From Paenibacillus stellifer (lineage in GTDB: Bacteria > Bacillota > Bacilli > Paenibacillales > Paenibacillaceae): a stretch of 64,000 nt of DNA. The position numbers and the translations under genes are program-made. Positions 20,929 through 29,183 of the stretch are shown piece after piece (positions within the stretch are counted from its first letter, which is position 1; every line of letters starts with the position of its first letter). The DNA lies in the NCBI RefSeq assembly GCF_000758685.1, contig NZ_CP009286.1, positions 4,308,501 through 4,372,500 of the forward strand. Reading direction: 5' to 3'. The notes under the pieces are model-generated. The model searched no databases and was not told the origin of the DNA. It worked only from the letters and a program-made list of their open reading frames with translations.

Positions 20929-20954
20929 GTAATGAGTGAGTACTCACTCATTAC
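20929..20954. promoter_or_regulatory. Perfect 26-bp TetR-type operator
   Basis: A flawless palindrome with core TGAGTGAGTACTCACTCA, 24 bases before the exporter ATP-binding gene. Its form fits the dimeric operators of TetR/AcrR proteins, and a TetR gene is the third gene of the same operon, implying autoregulation. Confidence 0.85.
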
Positions 20955-20978
20955 GTAATTTATGGAGGTTTTCCTTTA

Positions 20979-21710
20979 ATGATGGAGACAAACACAGTCA
21001 TTCAAGTCTCACATATCCGCAAAGCGTTCGGCGGCAAAATCGTCCTGGACGACATCAGCCTTGAAGTCCGCCAGGCGGAGACCTATGGGCTGCTGGGGCC
21101 ATCCGGCTCCGGCAAGACGACACTTGTCAAGCTGCTGACCGGAATAGACGAAGCGGATCAGGGCGATATCACGGTGCTGGGCGTGAAGGTTCCGAAGCTG
21201 TCGCTGCTGTCGCAAATCGGCTACATGGCCCAGTCCGATGCCCTGTACAGCGAGCTGAGCGCCAAGGAGAATCTGGAGTTCTTCGCGTCTCTGTACGGAT
21301 TGAAGAAGGCAGAACGCAACCGGCGCATACAAGAAGTCATGGAGATCGTCAATTTGCAGGATCATCTTCGAAAAAGAGTGGATCAATACTCCGGCGGCAT
21401 GAAACGCCGCTTGTCACTCGCCATCGCCCTGCTGCACGAGCCGCCGCTTCTCATTCTCGATGAGCCGACGGTCGGCATCGATCCGGTGCTGCGCATGTCT
21501 ATATGGAAGGAACTCAAAAACTTGAATGCCCGCGGAACAACGATCGTGCTCACGACCCATGTCATGGACGAGGCTGAAAAATGCGACCGGCTCGGTATGA
21601 TCCGGGAAGGCCGCCTGCTCGCTGAGGACACGCCGGCCAATCTCCTGGCCAGCACCGGCTCTTCTACTATTGAGGAAACGTTTCTGTATTATGGAGGTGT
21701 CCGTCCATGA
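20979..21710 (+). CDS. ABC-2 exporter ATP-binding protein
   Basis: Nucleotide-binding subunit of a two-component exporter. The 243-residue protein has Walker A GPSGSGKTT, signature YSGGMKRRLSL, Walker B LLILDEPTVGID and the switch histidine in LTTHVMDEAEKC. GGAGG lies ten bases before the ATG. The stop overlaps the permease start by four bases. Substrate unknown; drugs or lipids are typical for this class. Confidence 0.92.
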   Translation: MMETNTVIQVSHIRKAFGGKIVLDDISLEVRQAETYGLLGPSGSGKTTLVKLLTGIDEADQGDITVLGVKVPKLSLLSQIGYMAQSDALYSELSAKENLEFFASLYGLKKAERNRRIQEVMEIVNLQDHLRKRVDQYSGGMKRRLSLAIALLHEPPLLILDEPTVGIDPVLRMSIWKELKNLNARGTTIVLTTHVMDEAEKCDRLGMIREGRLLAEDTPANLLASTGSSTIEETFLYYGGVRP

Positions 21711-22759
21711 GAGTCCGCGCGCTGACGCTTCGCATTCTCCGGCAGTTCATTCACGACAAGCGGACGATGGCTCTCATGTTCATCGCTCCGCTCATTGTCT
21801 TAAACCTCATGAGCCTCGTCTTCGGCGGAGACGCCTATAAGCCAGCCATCGGGCTTACGGGCCAGGCAGCCGCGCTGTCCGGCAGCCTGGAGAAGCATGA
21901 CGCCAAGACGACGGCTTACGATACGGCCGACATTGGCATGCAGGCATTGAAAGACGGCAAGATCGACGCCTTGATCAGCATGGAGCAGGGCAAAGCGCAA
22001 GTCGTGCTGGAGGGCAGCAATCCGACGGCGAACCGCGCCGTTATGCTGGCGCTGGAGCAGACCTCGGGCGATCTTCAGGCCTCCGGCGCCCCTTCGAAGC
22101 AGCAGACAGCCGCCTCGCTGAAGCCAGAGATCAGCTACCTGTATGGCTCCGCGGACATGAAGACGATCGACCGGTTCGGGCCGATCATGATCGGCGTGTT
22201 CATATTTTTCTTCGTCTTCCTGATCGCCGGGGTCTCCCTCTTGCGGGAGCGGACGACCGGCACGCTGGAACGGCTGCTCGCCACTCCGCTCAAGCGATGG
22301 GAGGTCGTCATCGGCTACGTGTGCGGCTTTGGCTTATTCACCATTGTTCAAGCATTGCTCATCTCCTGGTTCTCCATCCAGGTGCTCGGCATCCTGATGG
22401 CGGGCAGCTTCGGCTACGTGCTGCTGATTACACTGCTCCTGTCCATGACGGCGCTGACGCTCGGAACACTGTTGTCGGCTTTCGCCAGCAGCGAGCTGCA
22501 AATGATCCAATTCATCCCGCTAGTCATCGTACCGCAGATCTTTCTCTCCGGCCTGTTCCCGATGGATACTCTGCCGGATTGGCTGCAGAAGATCGGATAT
22601 CTGACCCCGCTCTATTACGGGTCCGAGGCAATGATCAATATTATGATCCGCGGCAAGGGCTGGGACGCCATCTCGGTGGACGTCTTGGTGCTGGCCGGTT
22701 TCTCGGTATTGTTCATGGCGCTGAATGTGCTGGCTCTTCGCAAGCACCGCCGAATGTAA
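21707..22759 (+). CDS. ABC-2 type exporter permease
   Basis: Membrane subunit of about 350 residues: one N-terminal helix (MALMFIAPLIVLNLMSLVFGG), an extracellular domain of some 130 residues, then five helices beginning IMIGVFIFFFVFLIAGVSLL, with RERTTGTLERLLATPLKRWE between the second and third. This layout is the YhgE/DrrB/YadH-like ABC-2 class. Forms one transporter with the preceding ATPase. Confidence 0.9.
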   Translation: MRVRALTLRILRQFIHDKRTMALMFIAPLIVLNLMSLVFGGDAYKPAIGLTGQAAALSGSLEKHDAKTTAYDTADIGMQALKDGKIDALISMEQGKAQVVLEGSNPTANRAVMLALEQTSGDLQASGAPSKQQTAASLKPEISYLYGSADMKTIDRFGPIMIGVFIFFFVFLIAGVSLLRERTTGTLERLLATPLKRWEVVIGYVCGFGLFTIVQALLISWFSIQVLGILMAGSFGYVLLITLLLSMTALTLGTLLSAFASSELQMIQFIPLVIVPQIFLSGLFPMDTLPDWLQKIGYLTPLYYGSEAMINIMIRGKGWDAISVDVLVLAGFSVLFMALNVLALRKHRRM

Positions 22760-22816
22760 CAGCGTGTTCTTTATGTTAAAATGGTCGGATAACAGTGCTA
22801 GTGGAGGGTTGTCATC

Positions 22817-23488
22817 ATGGCGGAAGAAAAAACGGACCGAAGCGACGATCAATGGGCCCAGGAGCTGCTGGCCATCGGCGGCGAGGAGCATATGACGCCC
22901 AAGCAGATCGCCATTCTGAAAGCGGCGGTCGAAGTGTTCGCGGAAAAAGGGTACGCCGGGGCCGCAACCAGCGAGATTGCCCAGAAGGCGGGCGTTGCGG
23001 AGGGCACCGTTTTTCGCTATTACAAAACGAAGAAGGATCTCCTGATCTCCATCATCGGGCCGACGATGGGCAAGCTGCTCGCACCGTTCATCATCCGGAA
23101 CTTCGGGAGCGTGCTGAATTCGCCTTACGAGACGTACGAAGACTTCCTCCGGGCTTTTATCGTGAACCGCCTCGACTTCGCCCGGAACAATTTCAAGCTG
23201 CTGAAAATTCTCGTTCAGGAAATACCCTTTCATCCGAGTCTTCGTGAGCAGTTCGTCGAGAATGTCATGAATACAATTGTGGAAAAAGTGTCTCTTCAGC
23301 TTGAGCGCTTCAAGGAGAAGGGGCAGATTGCCGATGTGCCGACGTCAGCCGCCATCCGCTTCTCGGCCTCAGCCGCCCTTGGCTTCATCATGACCCGGCT
23401 GCTGTTTCAACCCGATAAAGACTGGAATGACGAGGAAGAAGTCGAGATACTGATCCGCCTGATCATGCACGGCCTCTCCCCTAAATAA
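22817..23488 (+). CDS. TetR/AcrR family transcriptional regulator
   Basis: Probable repressor of the exporter operon. The 223-residue protein has the HTH at about residues 33-75 (AAVEVFAEKGYAGAATSEIAQKAGVAEGTVFRYYKTKKDLL) and an all-helical ligand domain. AGGG lies eight bases before the ATG. Located 57 bases after the permease; the palindrome at 20929-20954 is the likely target. Confidence 0.93.
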   Translation: MAEEKTDRSDDQWAQELLAIGGEEHMTPKQIAILKAAVEVFAEKGYAGAATSEIAQKAGVAEGTVFRYYKTKKDLLISIIGPTMGKLLAPFIIRNFGSVLNSPYETYEDFLRAFIVNRLDFARNNFKLLKILVQEIPFHPSLREQFVENVMNTIVEKVSLQLERFKEKGQIADVPTSAAIRFSASAALGFIMTRLLFQPDKDWNDEEEVEILIRLIMHGLSPK

Positions 23489-23543
23489 CATCAACTCGTC
23501 ATGAAGGGAATGCATCATGAAATGCAATCCCCTGGGACAGTAT

Positions 23544-23571
23544 TGATTTTCGGCAGGAAACAGGTATAATT
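23544..23571 (+). promoter_or_regulatory. Sigma-A promoter of the argS T-box transcript
   Basis: TTGATT, 16-base spacer, then a perfect TATAAT (23566-23571), placed just upstream of the T-box leader. Confidence 0.75.
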
Positions 23572-23577
23572 AGACCA

Positions 23578-23838
23578 AATTTCGTACAGTCGATGATCGG
23601 GAGAGTAGTAAAGGGGCACTGAGCCTGCAGCGAGCCGGAAGGGTGAAAGCCGGCGGCCTTCCCTTTACAAAGCGCACCCGGGAGACGGACTTCCGAAAGG
23701 TCCAGTAGGAAGCCCCGGGAACAGGCCCGTTATGCCTTAAGGTGGCCGGATTGCGTTCAATCAGCATGTCCGGCAAGCAGAGTGGTACCGCGAGAACACA
23801 AGTCCTCGTCTCTTTATTTGGAGACGGGGGCTTTTTTT
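23578..23838 (+). ncRNA. T-box leader, Arg specifier CGC
   Basis: Transcription antitermination riboswitch that senses uncharged tRNA. Stem I pairs CGGG/CCCG and GTAAAGGG/CCCTTTAC around a specifier loop whose 3' side reads AAAGCGCA, giving codon CGC (Arg) at 23673-23675. The antiterminator motif AGAGTGGTACCGCG is at 23779-23792 with TGGT to pair with the tRNA end. The competing terminator is at 23801-23838. Together this predicts that uncharged tRNA-Arg turns on argS. Confidence 0.95.
23801..23838 (+). terminator. T-box terminator
   Basis: AGTCCTCGTCTC, loop TTTATTT, GGAGACGGGGGCT and seven T residues. Mutually exclusive with the T-box antiterminator. Confidence 0.93.
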
Positions 23839-23864
23839 ATTCAGACAAAGGGGGACTTTCGAAC

Positions 23865-25874
23865 ATGCTGAGCCGGATCATTGGTCAAGAGATTGAACAA
23901 AGCGTATTGATCGCCGTACGGGAGATGGGACTGGAGGTTTCCGCACTGCCGGAGGTGAATATTGAGCAGCCCGCCAGCCTTGATCACGGGGATTATTCCA
24001 GCAATATCGCCATGAAGCTCGGCAAGACGCTGCGTATGCCGCCGCTTCACATCGCGAGCAAGCTTCGGGATGTGATGATGGCTTCGGCTTCAGAAGGTGG
24101 GCTGATCCGGCAGGTAGAGACCGCCGCTCCCGGCTTCCTTAACGTTCGGATCGACTGGAGCGTCTGGGCCGGGATGAATGAAGCGACCCCTGCGGGCAGC
24201 CAAGGCAAGGTTGTGATCGAGCACACTTCTATCAACCCGAACAAAGCTGCTCATATTGGCCATCTGCGGAACGCCTGCATTGGAGACACCCTCGCGCGTC
24301 TGCTCAGAAGAACCGGTCATACGGTGGAGGTTCATAACTACATCGACGATCTCGGCAATCAGCTGGCGGATACGGTAGTGGGGCTGCTGAACTTGCCTTT
24401 GGAGGGCGACTACGGACGTTTCGGCGATTACTGCTGGGATCTGTATTCCGCGGTCAACCGGACATACGGCTCGGACTCTCTGCTGAATGCCAAGCGGACG
24501 GAGACACTGCATGAACTGGAGCAAGGCACCGGCAATACCGCCTGGATCGGCAAGATTGCCGCAGAAAGGATCGTCCGCGACCATGTGAAGGAGATGGCAG
24601 ACTTCGGTATCCTGTACGATCTCCTGGTGTGGGAGAGCAGCATTGTCAAGGAGGGCTTCTGGGATGCGGCGTTTGAGCGTCTGCGGCAGACTCCCCTGTT
24701 CGTTCTGGAGACGATCGGCAAGCTCGCTGGCTGCTGGGTGCTGAAACAGGCGGAAGATGTTGGCGGAGCCGAAGACCAGGACACTGGGGATGCCCGGCAG
24801 GACGGTGAATACACGCAGGATAAAGTGCTGGTACGTTCCAGCGGCATTTTGACTTACACCGCCAAGGATATCGCCTATCATTTATGGAAATTCGGACTGC
24901 TGGACAAGGATTTCACCTATGAAGCGTTTGACGGTGAGCTGTACACGACAGCTGCGCATGGAGCGGCCAAACCCCTCGGTCAAGCCCATACCGTCATCAA
25001 TGTGATCGATTCCCGGCAGGAATATCCGCAGACGATGGTCAAGGAAGCGCTCCGGGCACTGGGTTACGGCGAGCAGGCGGACCGGCTGCATCATGCCGGT
25101 TACGGTGTCGTCTCGCTGAGCCCCGCTTCTGCGGCAGAGCTTGGCATCGATACGTCGGACGGCAGAGCTTCGTACGCCATGTCGGGCCGTCAGGGGATCG
25201 GCATCAAGGTCAGCGATCTGATCTCCCGGATGGAGCGGCATCTCGAAGATACCCGAAACGGCCGCGACGGTCTGCCGGCGCGGATGATTGCTACAGCCGC
25301 CATCCGTTATTATCTGCTCCGGTTCAATCTGGGAACCGAGGTCATTTTTGATTTGCGCCAGGCGATGGAGCTCGCCGGGAATACGGGCGTGTATCTGATG
25401 TACGCCCACGCGCGGGCAGCTAGAGTGATCCGCAAAGCTGAGAGCCTCGGGTTGCTCGCACCAGACGTTGTCAGCCGGAGCGCGGATTCCACCGAAAGCT
25501 CAAGCCAGATCGAGGACAGTAACGGCCAAACCGGCAGCCGGGCTGGGCATGACGAGTGCGCGAACGGCAGAGCCGTCCCTCTCCCGCCTCCTTCTTTCCC
25601 GGCGAAGCTGGAACCGCCAGAACTGGCGCTGCTGAGACAGCTTGGCGCATGGCCGGACACCCTGCATACGGCAAGCAAGGAATTGACGCCGAATACCATC
25701 TGCCAATACAGCCATACTCTGTCCTCGCTGTTTCATCAGTTCTATGCTTCCTGTCCCATTCTCACGGGGCCGAATGAAATCGTCGCTTTCCGGCTGTGGC
25801 TAACAGCCAAATTCAAGGAGACGCTCGGAGATTCGCTTGCGGTACTGGGACTTCCGGCGCCGGAGCGGCTATAA
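23865..25874 (+). CDS. argS: Arginyl-tRNA synthetase, extended divergent form
   Basis: Class I synthetase attaching Arg to tRNA-Arg. Contains the N-terminal add-1 domain, the HIGH motif in PNKAAHIGHLRNACIGD, an MSGRQG variant in place of canonical KMSKS (ASYAMSGRQGIGIKVSDL), and the DALR anticodon-binding C-terminus. At 669 residues it is about 100 longer than typical bacterial ArgRS; part of the excess is a Ser/Asp/Gly-rich linker at about residues 540-580. ATG at 23865 has GGGGG nine bases upstream. T-box control and the atypical motif suggest a second, inducible ArgRS; whether another argS exists is not visible here. Confidence 0.92.
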   Translation: MLSRIIGQEIEQSVLIAVREMGLEVSALPEVNIEQPASLDHGDYSSNIAMKLGKTLRMPPLHIASKLRDVMMASASEGGLIRQVETAAPGFLNVRIDWSVWAGMNEATPAGSQGKVVIEHTSINPNKAAHIGHLRNACIGDTLARLLRRTGHTVEVHNYIDDLGNQLADTVVGLLNLPLEGDYGRFGDYCWDLYSAVNRTYGSDSLLNAKRTETLHELEQGTGNTAWIGKIAAERIVRDHVKEMADFGILYDLLVWESSIVKEGFWDAAFERLRQTPLFVLETIGKLAGCWVLKQAEDVGGAEDQDTGDARQDGEYTQDKVLVRSSGILTYTAKDIAYHLWKFGLLDKDFTYEAFDGELYTTAAHGAAKPLGQAHTVINVIDSRQEYPQTMVKEALRALGYGEQADRLHHAGYGVVSLSPASAAELGIDTSDGRASYAMSGRQGIGIKVSDLISRMERHLEDTRNGRDGLPARMIATAAIRYYLLRFNLGTEVIFDLRQAMELAGNTGVYLMYAHARAARVIRKAESLGLLAPDVVSRSADSTESSSQIEDSNGQTGSRAGHDECANGRAVPLPPPSFPAKLEPPELALLRQLGAWPDTLHTASKELTPNTICQYSHTLSSLFHQFYASCPILTGPNEIVAFRLWLTAKFKETLGDSLAVLGLPAPERL

Positions 25875-25977
25875 TTTTTGCCAATTTGGAAGGATTATCC
25901 GCAAACGGTGTCGAAATATATAGACTGCTGTCGTGCCGGAGTGCAGGGCAGCAATACATACACTGGGGGAACCAAAC

Positions 25978-27048
25978 ATGAAGAAACACATGGTGCTGCT
26001 GCTCGCCGCACTGCTGCTCCTGATCGGATCGTTCACATCAATCGGCGCGGAGAAGGCCTCCGCCGCCCAAGCGCCCGTCTACACGGAGCTCGCAACCTTT
26101 GTGGACGGCAAGCTGCTCATTTCGCCTGCCAAATCACTGGTAGCCAAAGGCTCAACCTATGTTCCGGTCAAGCTCGCAGCGCAGATTCCGGGCATCTCGA
26201 TCGATGCGTCTTCCGGCATTGTGCTGACAGGCGGCAAGGGAACCGCCAAGCTCGACGCGACCAACTCGATGCTGTACCAGAACTCCAATTATGTAGCGTT
26301 CAAGACGCTGCTGAAGATCGGAAATCTGGACGGCAAATATGCGTCAAGCGCGAACTGCCTGTTCGTCTGGACGACAGATGAAGGCAAAACCAAGAGCAGC
26401 GAGATGCTTTACAGCATCAGCAAGCTGCCCGGAACGATCGGCGGTGTTGTCGGCAAGAAGGTATACGCCTTCGGTCATCCCGGCTCCAACTGGGTTACGG
26501 GTGTAAGCTATGACGGCGGCTCGACGATCGAATTCACCATGCAGAAAGAAGACGGCACTGTCTGGACGCTGCTTGATCCGGCAGACGGCGCGGAATCTCT
26601 CTACACCGCTGAGTATCTTCAGTACTTGAAGACCGTCTACAACGGATATCCGGCCTGGATGAACAATTCGGTAATTCAGGACAGCCCGTTCAAGAACATG
26701 GAGAAGGTCACCATTCTTAACATCGTTCCCGATCCCGAGGACAGCACCTTGCTGATCCGGGTACGCCGGGCCAACGGGCAGGAATTTGATATGACGACAG
26801 AAGCTGCCGATGATGTGCAGGATGAAATCAACCAATATTTTTATTTCAAGAACCCGAAGACCGTATTCAAGATCAGCGACAAGATGTGGAAGGCGATTCA
26901 GGAGGAAAAGGTCGTTGTGGGGATGACGTTTGAGGAAGTATACCTCGCCTGGGGCGAGCCCGACGAGACCGATGATTCGCTGGGGCTGGCGGTGTATGGG
27001 AATACGTATTTGTATTTCCGCAACAGCAAGCTGGCGTATATCTTGTAG
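25978..27048 (+). CDS. Exported copper-amine-oxidase-like stalk protein
   Basis: Function unknown. The 356-residue protein has a signal peptide (MKKHMVLLLAALLLLIGSFT, cleavage near ASA-AQ), a stalk domain at about residues 40-120 (VDGKLLISPAKSLVAKGSTYV, YVAFKTLLKIGNLDGKY), a middle of unknown fold, and a C-terminal motif VVVGMTFEEVYLAWGEPDE resembling the SmpA/OmlA-like GMT..EV...G.PD pattern. GGGGGA lies seven bases before the ATG. Followed by its own terminator. Confidence 0.8.
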   Translation: MKKHMVLLLAALLLLIGSFTSIGAEKASAAQAPVYTELATFVDGKLLISPAKSLVAKGSTYVPVKLAAQIPGISIDASSGIVLTGGKGTAKLDATNSMLYQNSNYVAFKTLLKIGNLDGKYASSANCLFVWTTDEGKTKSSEMLYSISKLPGTIGGVVGKKVYAFGHPGSNWVTGVSYDGGSTIEFTMQKEDGTVWTLLDPADGAESLYTAEYLQYLKTVYNGYPAWMNNSVIQDSPFKNMEKVTILNIVPDPEDSTLLIRVRRANGQEFDMTTEAADDVQDEINQYFYFKNPKTVFKISDKMWKAIQEEKVVVGMTFEEVYLAWGEPDETDDSLGLAVYGNTYLYFRNSKLAYIL

Positions 27049-27063
27049 AATGGCGATTGCACC

Positions 27064-27097
27064 GGGAGTCGTGTTCAGGCACGGCTCCTTTTTATTT
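27064..27097 (+). terminator. Terminator of the stalk protein gene
   Basis: GGAGTCGTG, six-base loop, CACGGCTCC and a T-rich run. The T run leads straight into the left end of the IS630-family element. Confidence 0.85.
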
Positions 27098-28236
27098 TAT
27101 ATAAGTTGAACTGAAAATCTTTATACCTGAAGAAGTAAACGGTCAATTACGGCTTGAGGAGTTCGGTTGATGCTTTTCATAAAAGCGGCCACATGGGAAC
27201 GAATGACGTAGAACTTTTGGAAAAACACATTGTTCACGACATCGTGCTTTAGCCATTTCCACAAACCTTCCGTGGGATTGAGTTCCGGGCTGTACTTGGG
27301 TAAATAGACCAACTGCAATCGGGCGTGCTCCTTGAGAAAAGGCTGAATTTCATCGGCATGATGAATGTGGGCATTATCCAGGACAACCACGACCTTGCCG
27401 GAATACGTCTGTAAAATGTCGGTCAAGAAGCGTTGGAACGCTTTCGCATCCAGTTTTTCTTCTTCCCGGTGAAGGGCATGGCCGGTTTCGTAATCGATCG
27501 CTGCAAACAGCTTGGCACCCTGATGCTGGCCATACGTCTTGATTTTTCGCTGTTGTCCTCTCGGAAACCAATTGTACTGTAAGGCTAGATAGGCCCGAAT
27601 AGCCGATTCGTCTTCAAACAGCAGGTGATCCACTTTTCCTTGATCTAACTGGTCTTTGAGCTCAGGTAGCGTGACTTGGCGAAACTGCTCTTGCTCCTCT
27701 GGATTGGCCTTTGCCAAAGTATAGGTGGCCTTCGTGTAGCTGAAGCCAAGGCGGTTCAGCATTTTGGAGACGCCTTTGAGCGTGTAGTCTTCGCAATACT
27801 CCCGAAGAATCCAGGCACGAATGAGTTTTAACGTCCAGGTATACTTCGCTTCAAAGCCAACATCGACAGGGCGTTTCTCAGCGATGACTTGCTTCAGCCG
27901 TTCCTCTTGCTCATTCGAAAGTCGCTTGGAACCACCCGGATATTCACCCAATTCGAGACCTTGCAGTCCATTCTTACGGTAGTTCTTCCAGTATCCGCTG
28001 ATGGCCGGAAAGGATCTGCCCAAAATATCGGCAATTTCGGTGAGGGTCCGGCCCTCTAGATGCAGCCTTATCGCCAAATATCTTTCATACATCCGGGTAC
28101 TTTCTGTTTCCTTCATGGCTTCTGTCAGTTTTCCGATCTCTTGTTCTGTAGTCATTTAAATCTCCACCTTTTCAGGTTCTTTCTTATCTTTTACCCGATT
28201 CTGGCGGTCCTTAATGTTACGAGTTCAATTTATATA
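27098..28236 (-). mobile_element. IS630-family insertion sequence, complete
   Basis: About 1.14 kb. Ends carry matching inverted repeats: TATATAAGTTGAACT at 27098-27112 and, in reverse complement, TATATAAATTGAACT at 28222-28236. The outer TATA steps fit the TA target preference of this family but make the exact edge ambiguous by two to four bases. A single intact transposase gene fills it. Confidence 0.85.
27121..28155 (-). CDS. IS630-family DDE transposase
   Basis: Cut-and-paste transposase of the Tc1/mariner superfamily. The 344-residue protein has an N-terminal helix-turn-helix pair (LTEIADILGRSFPAISGYWK), the winged-helix linker, and the catalytic DDE triad in LLFEDESAI, VVVLDNAHIHHA and SPELNPTEGLWKWLK. 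Start ATG has GGAG six bases upstream. No frameshift seen, so potentially active. Confidence 0.94.
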   Translation of the reverse strand: MTTEQEIGKLTEAMKETESTRMYERYLAIRLHLEGRTLTEIADILGRSFPAISGYWKNYRKNGLQGLELGEYPGGSKRLSNEQEERLKQVIAEKRPVDVGFEAKYTWTLKLIRAWILREYCEDYTLKGVSKMLNRLGFSYTKATYTLAKANPEEQEQFRQVTLPELKDQLDQGKVDHLLFEDESAIRAYLALQYNWFPRGQQRKIKTYGQHQGAKLFAAIDYETGHALHREEEKLDAKAFQRFLTDILQTYSGKVVVVLDNAHIHHADEIQPFLKEHARLQLVYLPKYSPELNPTEGLWKWLKHDVVNNVFFQKFYVIRSHVAAFMKSINRTPQAVIDRLLLQV

Positions 28237-28294
28237 AAGGCATTGGTTGTCTCTTCCGCCCGCTGAACCAAGCTCCCTCCCGATACATGCCATG

Positions 28295-28810
28295 CTACGA
28301 GTTTACACTTGCAGTTTGAGCTGCCTGTCTGGCGTGCATCTTTTTCATAACATATCTGGCAATAGGCTGGGCAATCAGCAGTTCAATCCAAAAGGCTACA
28401 CCAAAGTTTCTGGGCCAAATATGGAGGAAGTTCTCAAACGGCTTCAAGCTGATTTGTCTCGTTCCGACCCACGTTCCTATAATGGACATCATGATCGATA
28501 ACACCGTTACGTTTAGGACAATATGCAATAATACTCTGGCGTTAAATCCGTCATTCTGTCCCTCGATTTTTGGTGTCAGCTTGGCAACGATCGGTCCTGC
28601 AATCAAGTTCACAGATAGAACGATGATGACCCACATTACCGGTATTATTTTCAAGGTATTGAGGTACACCTCTTTACTGAATCCAAGCTCCAACCCCGTT
28701 ATAACAGGCGCGATCGTGTTTACCGAAATGATTGAAATGATCAGCATAAACAGAATGCCCTCATTTCGATTTCTAGGCAGTCTTGTTTCCGCATGCAGAT
28801 GGTTTGTCAT
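28295..28810 (-). CDS. DUF2798-like integral membrane protein
   Basis: Unknown function. The 171-residue protein has four predicted helices (GILFMLIISIISVNTIAPVI; LKIIPVMWVIIVLSVNLIAG; ARVLLHIVLNVTVLSIMMSI; NFGVAFWIELLIAQPIARYV), the paired-helix layout of DUF2798 proteins. GGGGGAG lies six bases before the ATG. Not obviously linked to its neighbours; the IS630 element is directly downstream. Confidence 0.75.
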   Translation of the reverse strand: MTNHLHAETRLPRNRNEGILFMLIISIISVNTIAPVITGLELGFSKEVYLNTLKIIPVMWVIIVLSVNLIAGPIVAKLTPKIEGQNDGFNARVLLHIVLNVTVLSIMMSIIGTWVGTRQISLKPFENFLHIWPRNFGVAFWIELLIAQPIARYVMKKMHARQAAQTASVNS

Positions 28811-29183
28811 CCCTGTCTCCCCCTTCTTTTTTTAGACTTTGTTATTATAGCGATATCGAAAAGCTCTTCATAAGTGAATATTTTGTGAACAAATCATTCA
28901 ATTTAAAGGTGCTCACTCTATTCTCCGCATTGCGAAACAGCCGCCACTCCCTCCGCTTCCATTTCCGGACCTCTCCCACAATCGTTCTGTTAAACTATGA
29001 AGCCGAATATTTTCTTCGGAGCGTACGAATGCATACTTCCACCTCAGGGCACTAAAGCCAAAATAATTGGCATCAACATAAAAACCTTGGTCTTTTATCC
29101 CAATAATTCCATTAGTTAGACTTAAGGTGAAACAACATGTAAGCGATATCTTGACTGTCAAACCATTTTAAAGGAGGGCAAGT
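28811..29183. other. Gap between DUF2798 gene and glucanase remnant
   Basis: About 370 AT-rich bases between divergent genes. A short palindrome GCGATATCG near 28849 lies in the likely promoter of the minus-strand gene, and AAAGGAGGGC before 29184 is the glucanase ribosome site. No credible ORF. Confidence 0.4.

Noticed and set aside
28913..29161. 82-codon minus-strand frame in the gap before the glucanase
   Set aside because: No site or known motif; ends in Gly/Ser low complexity.
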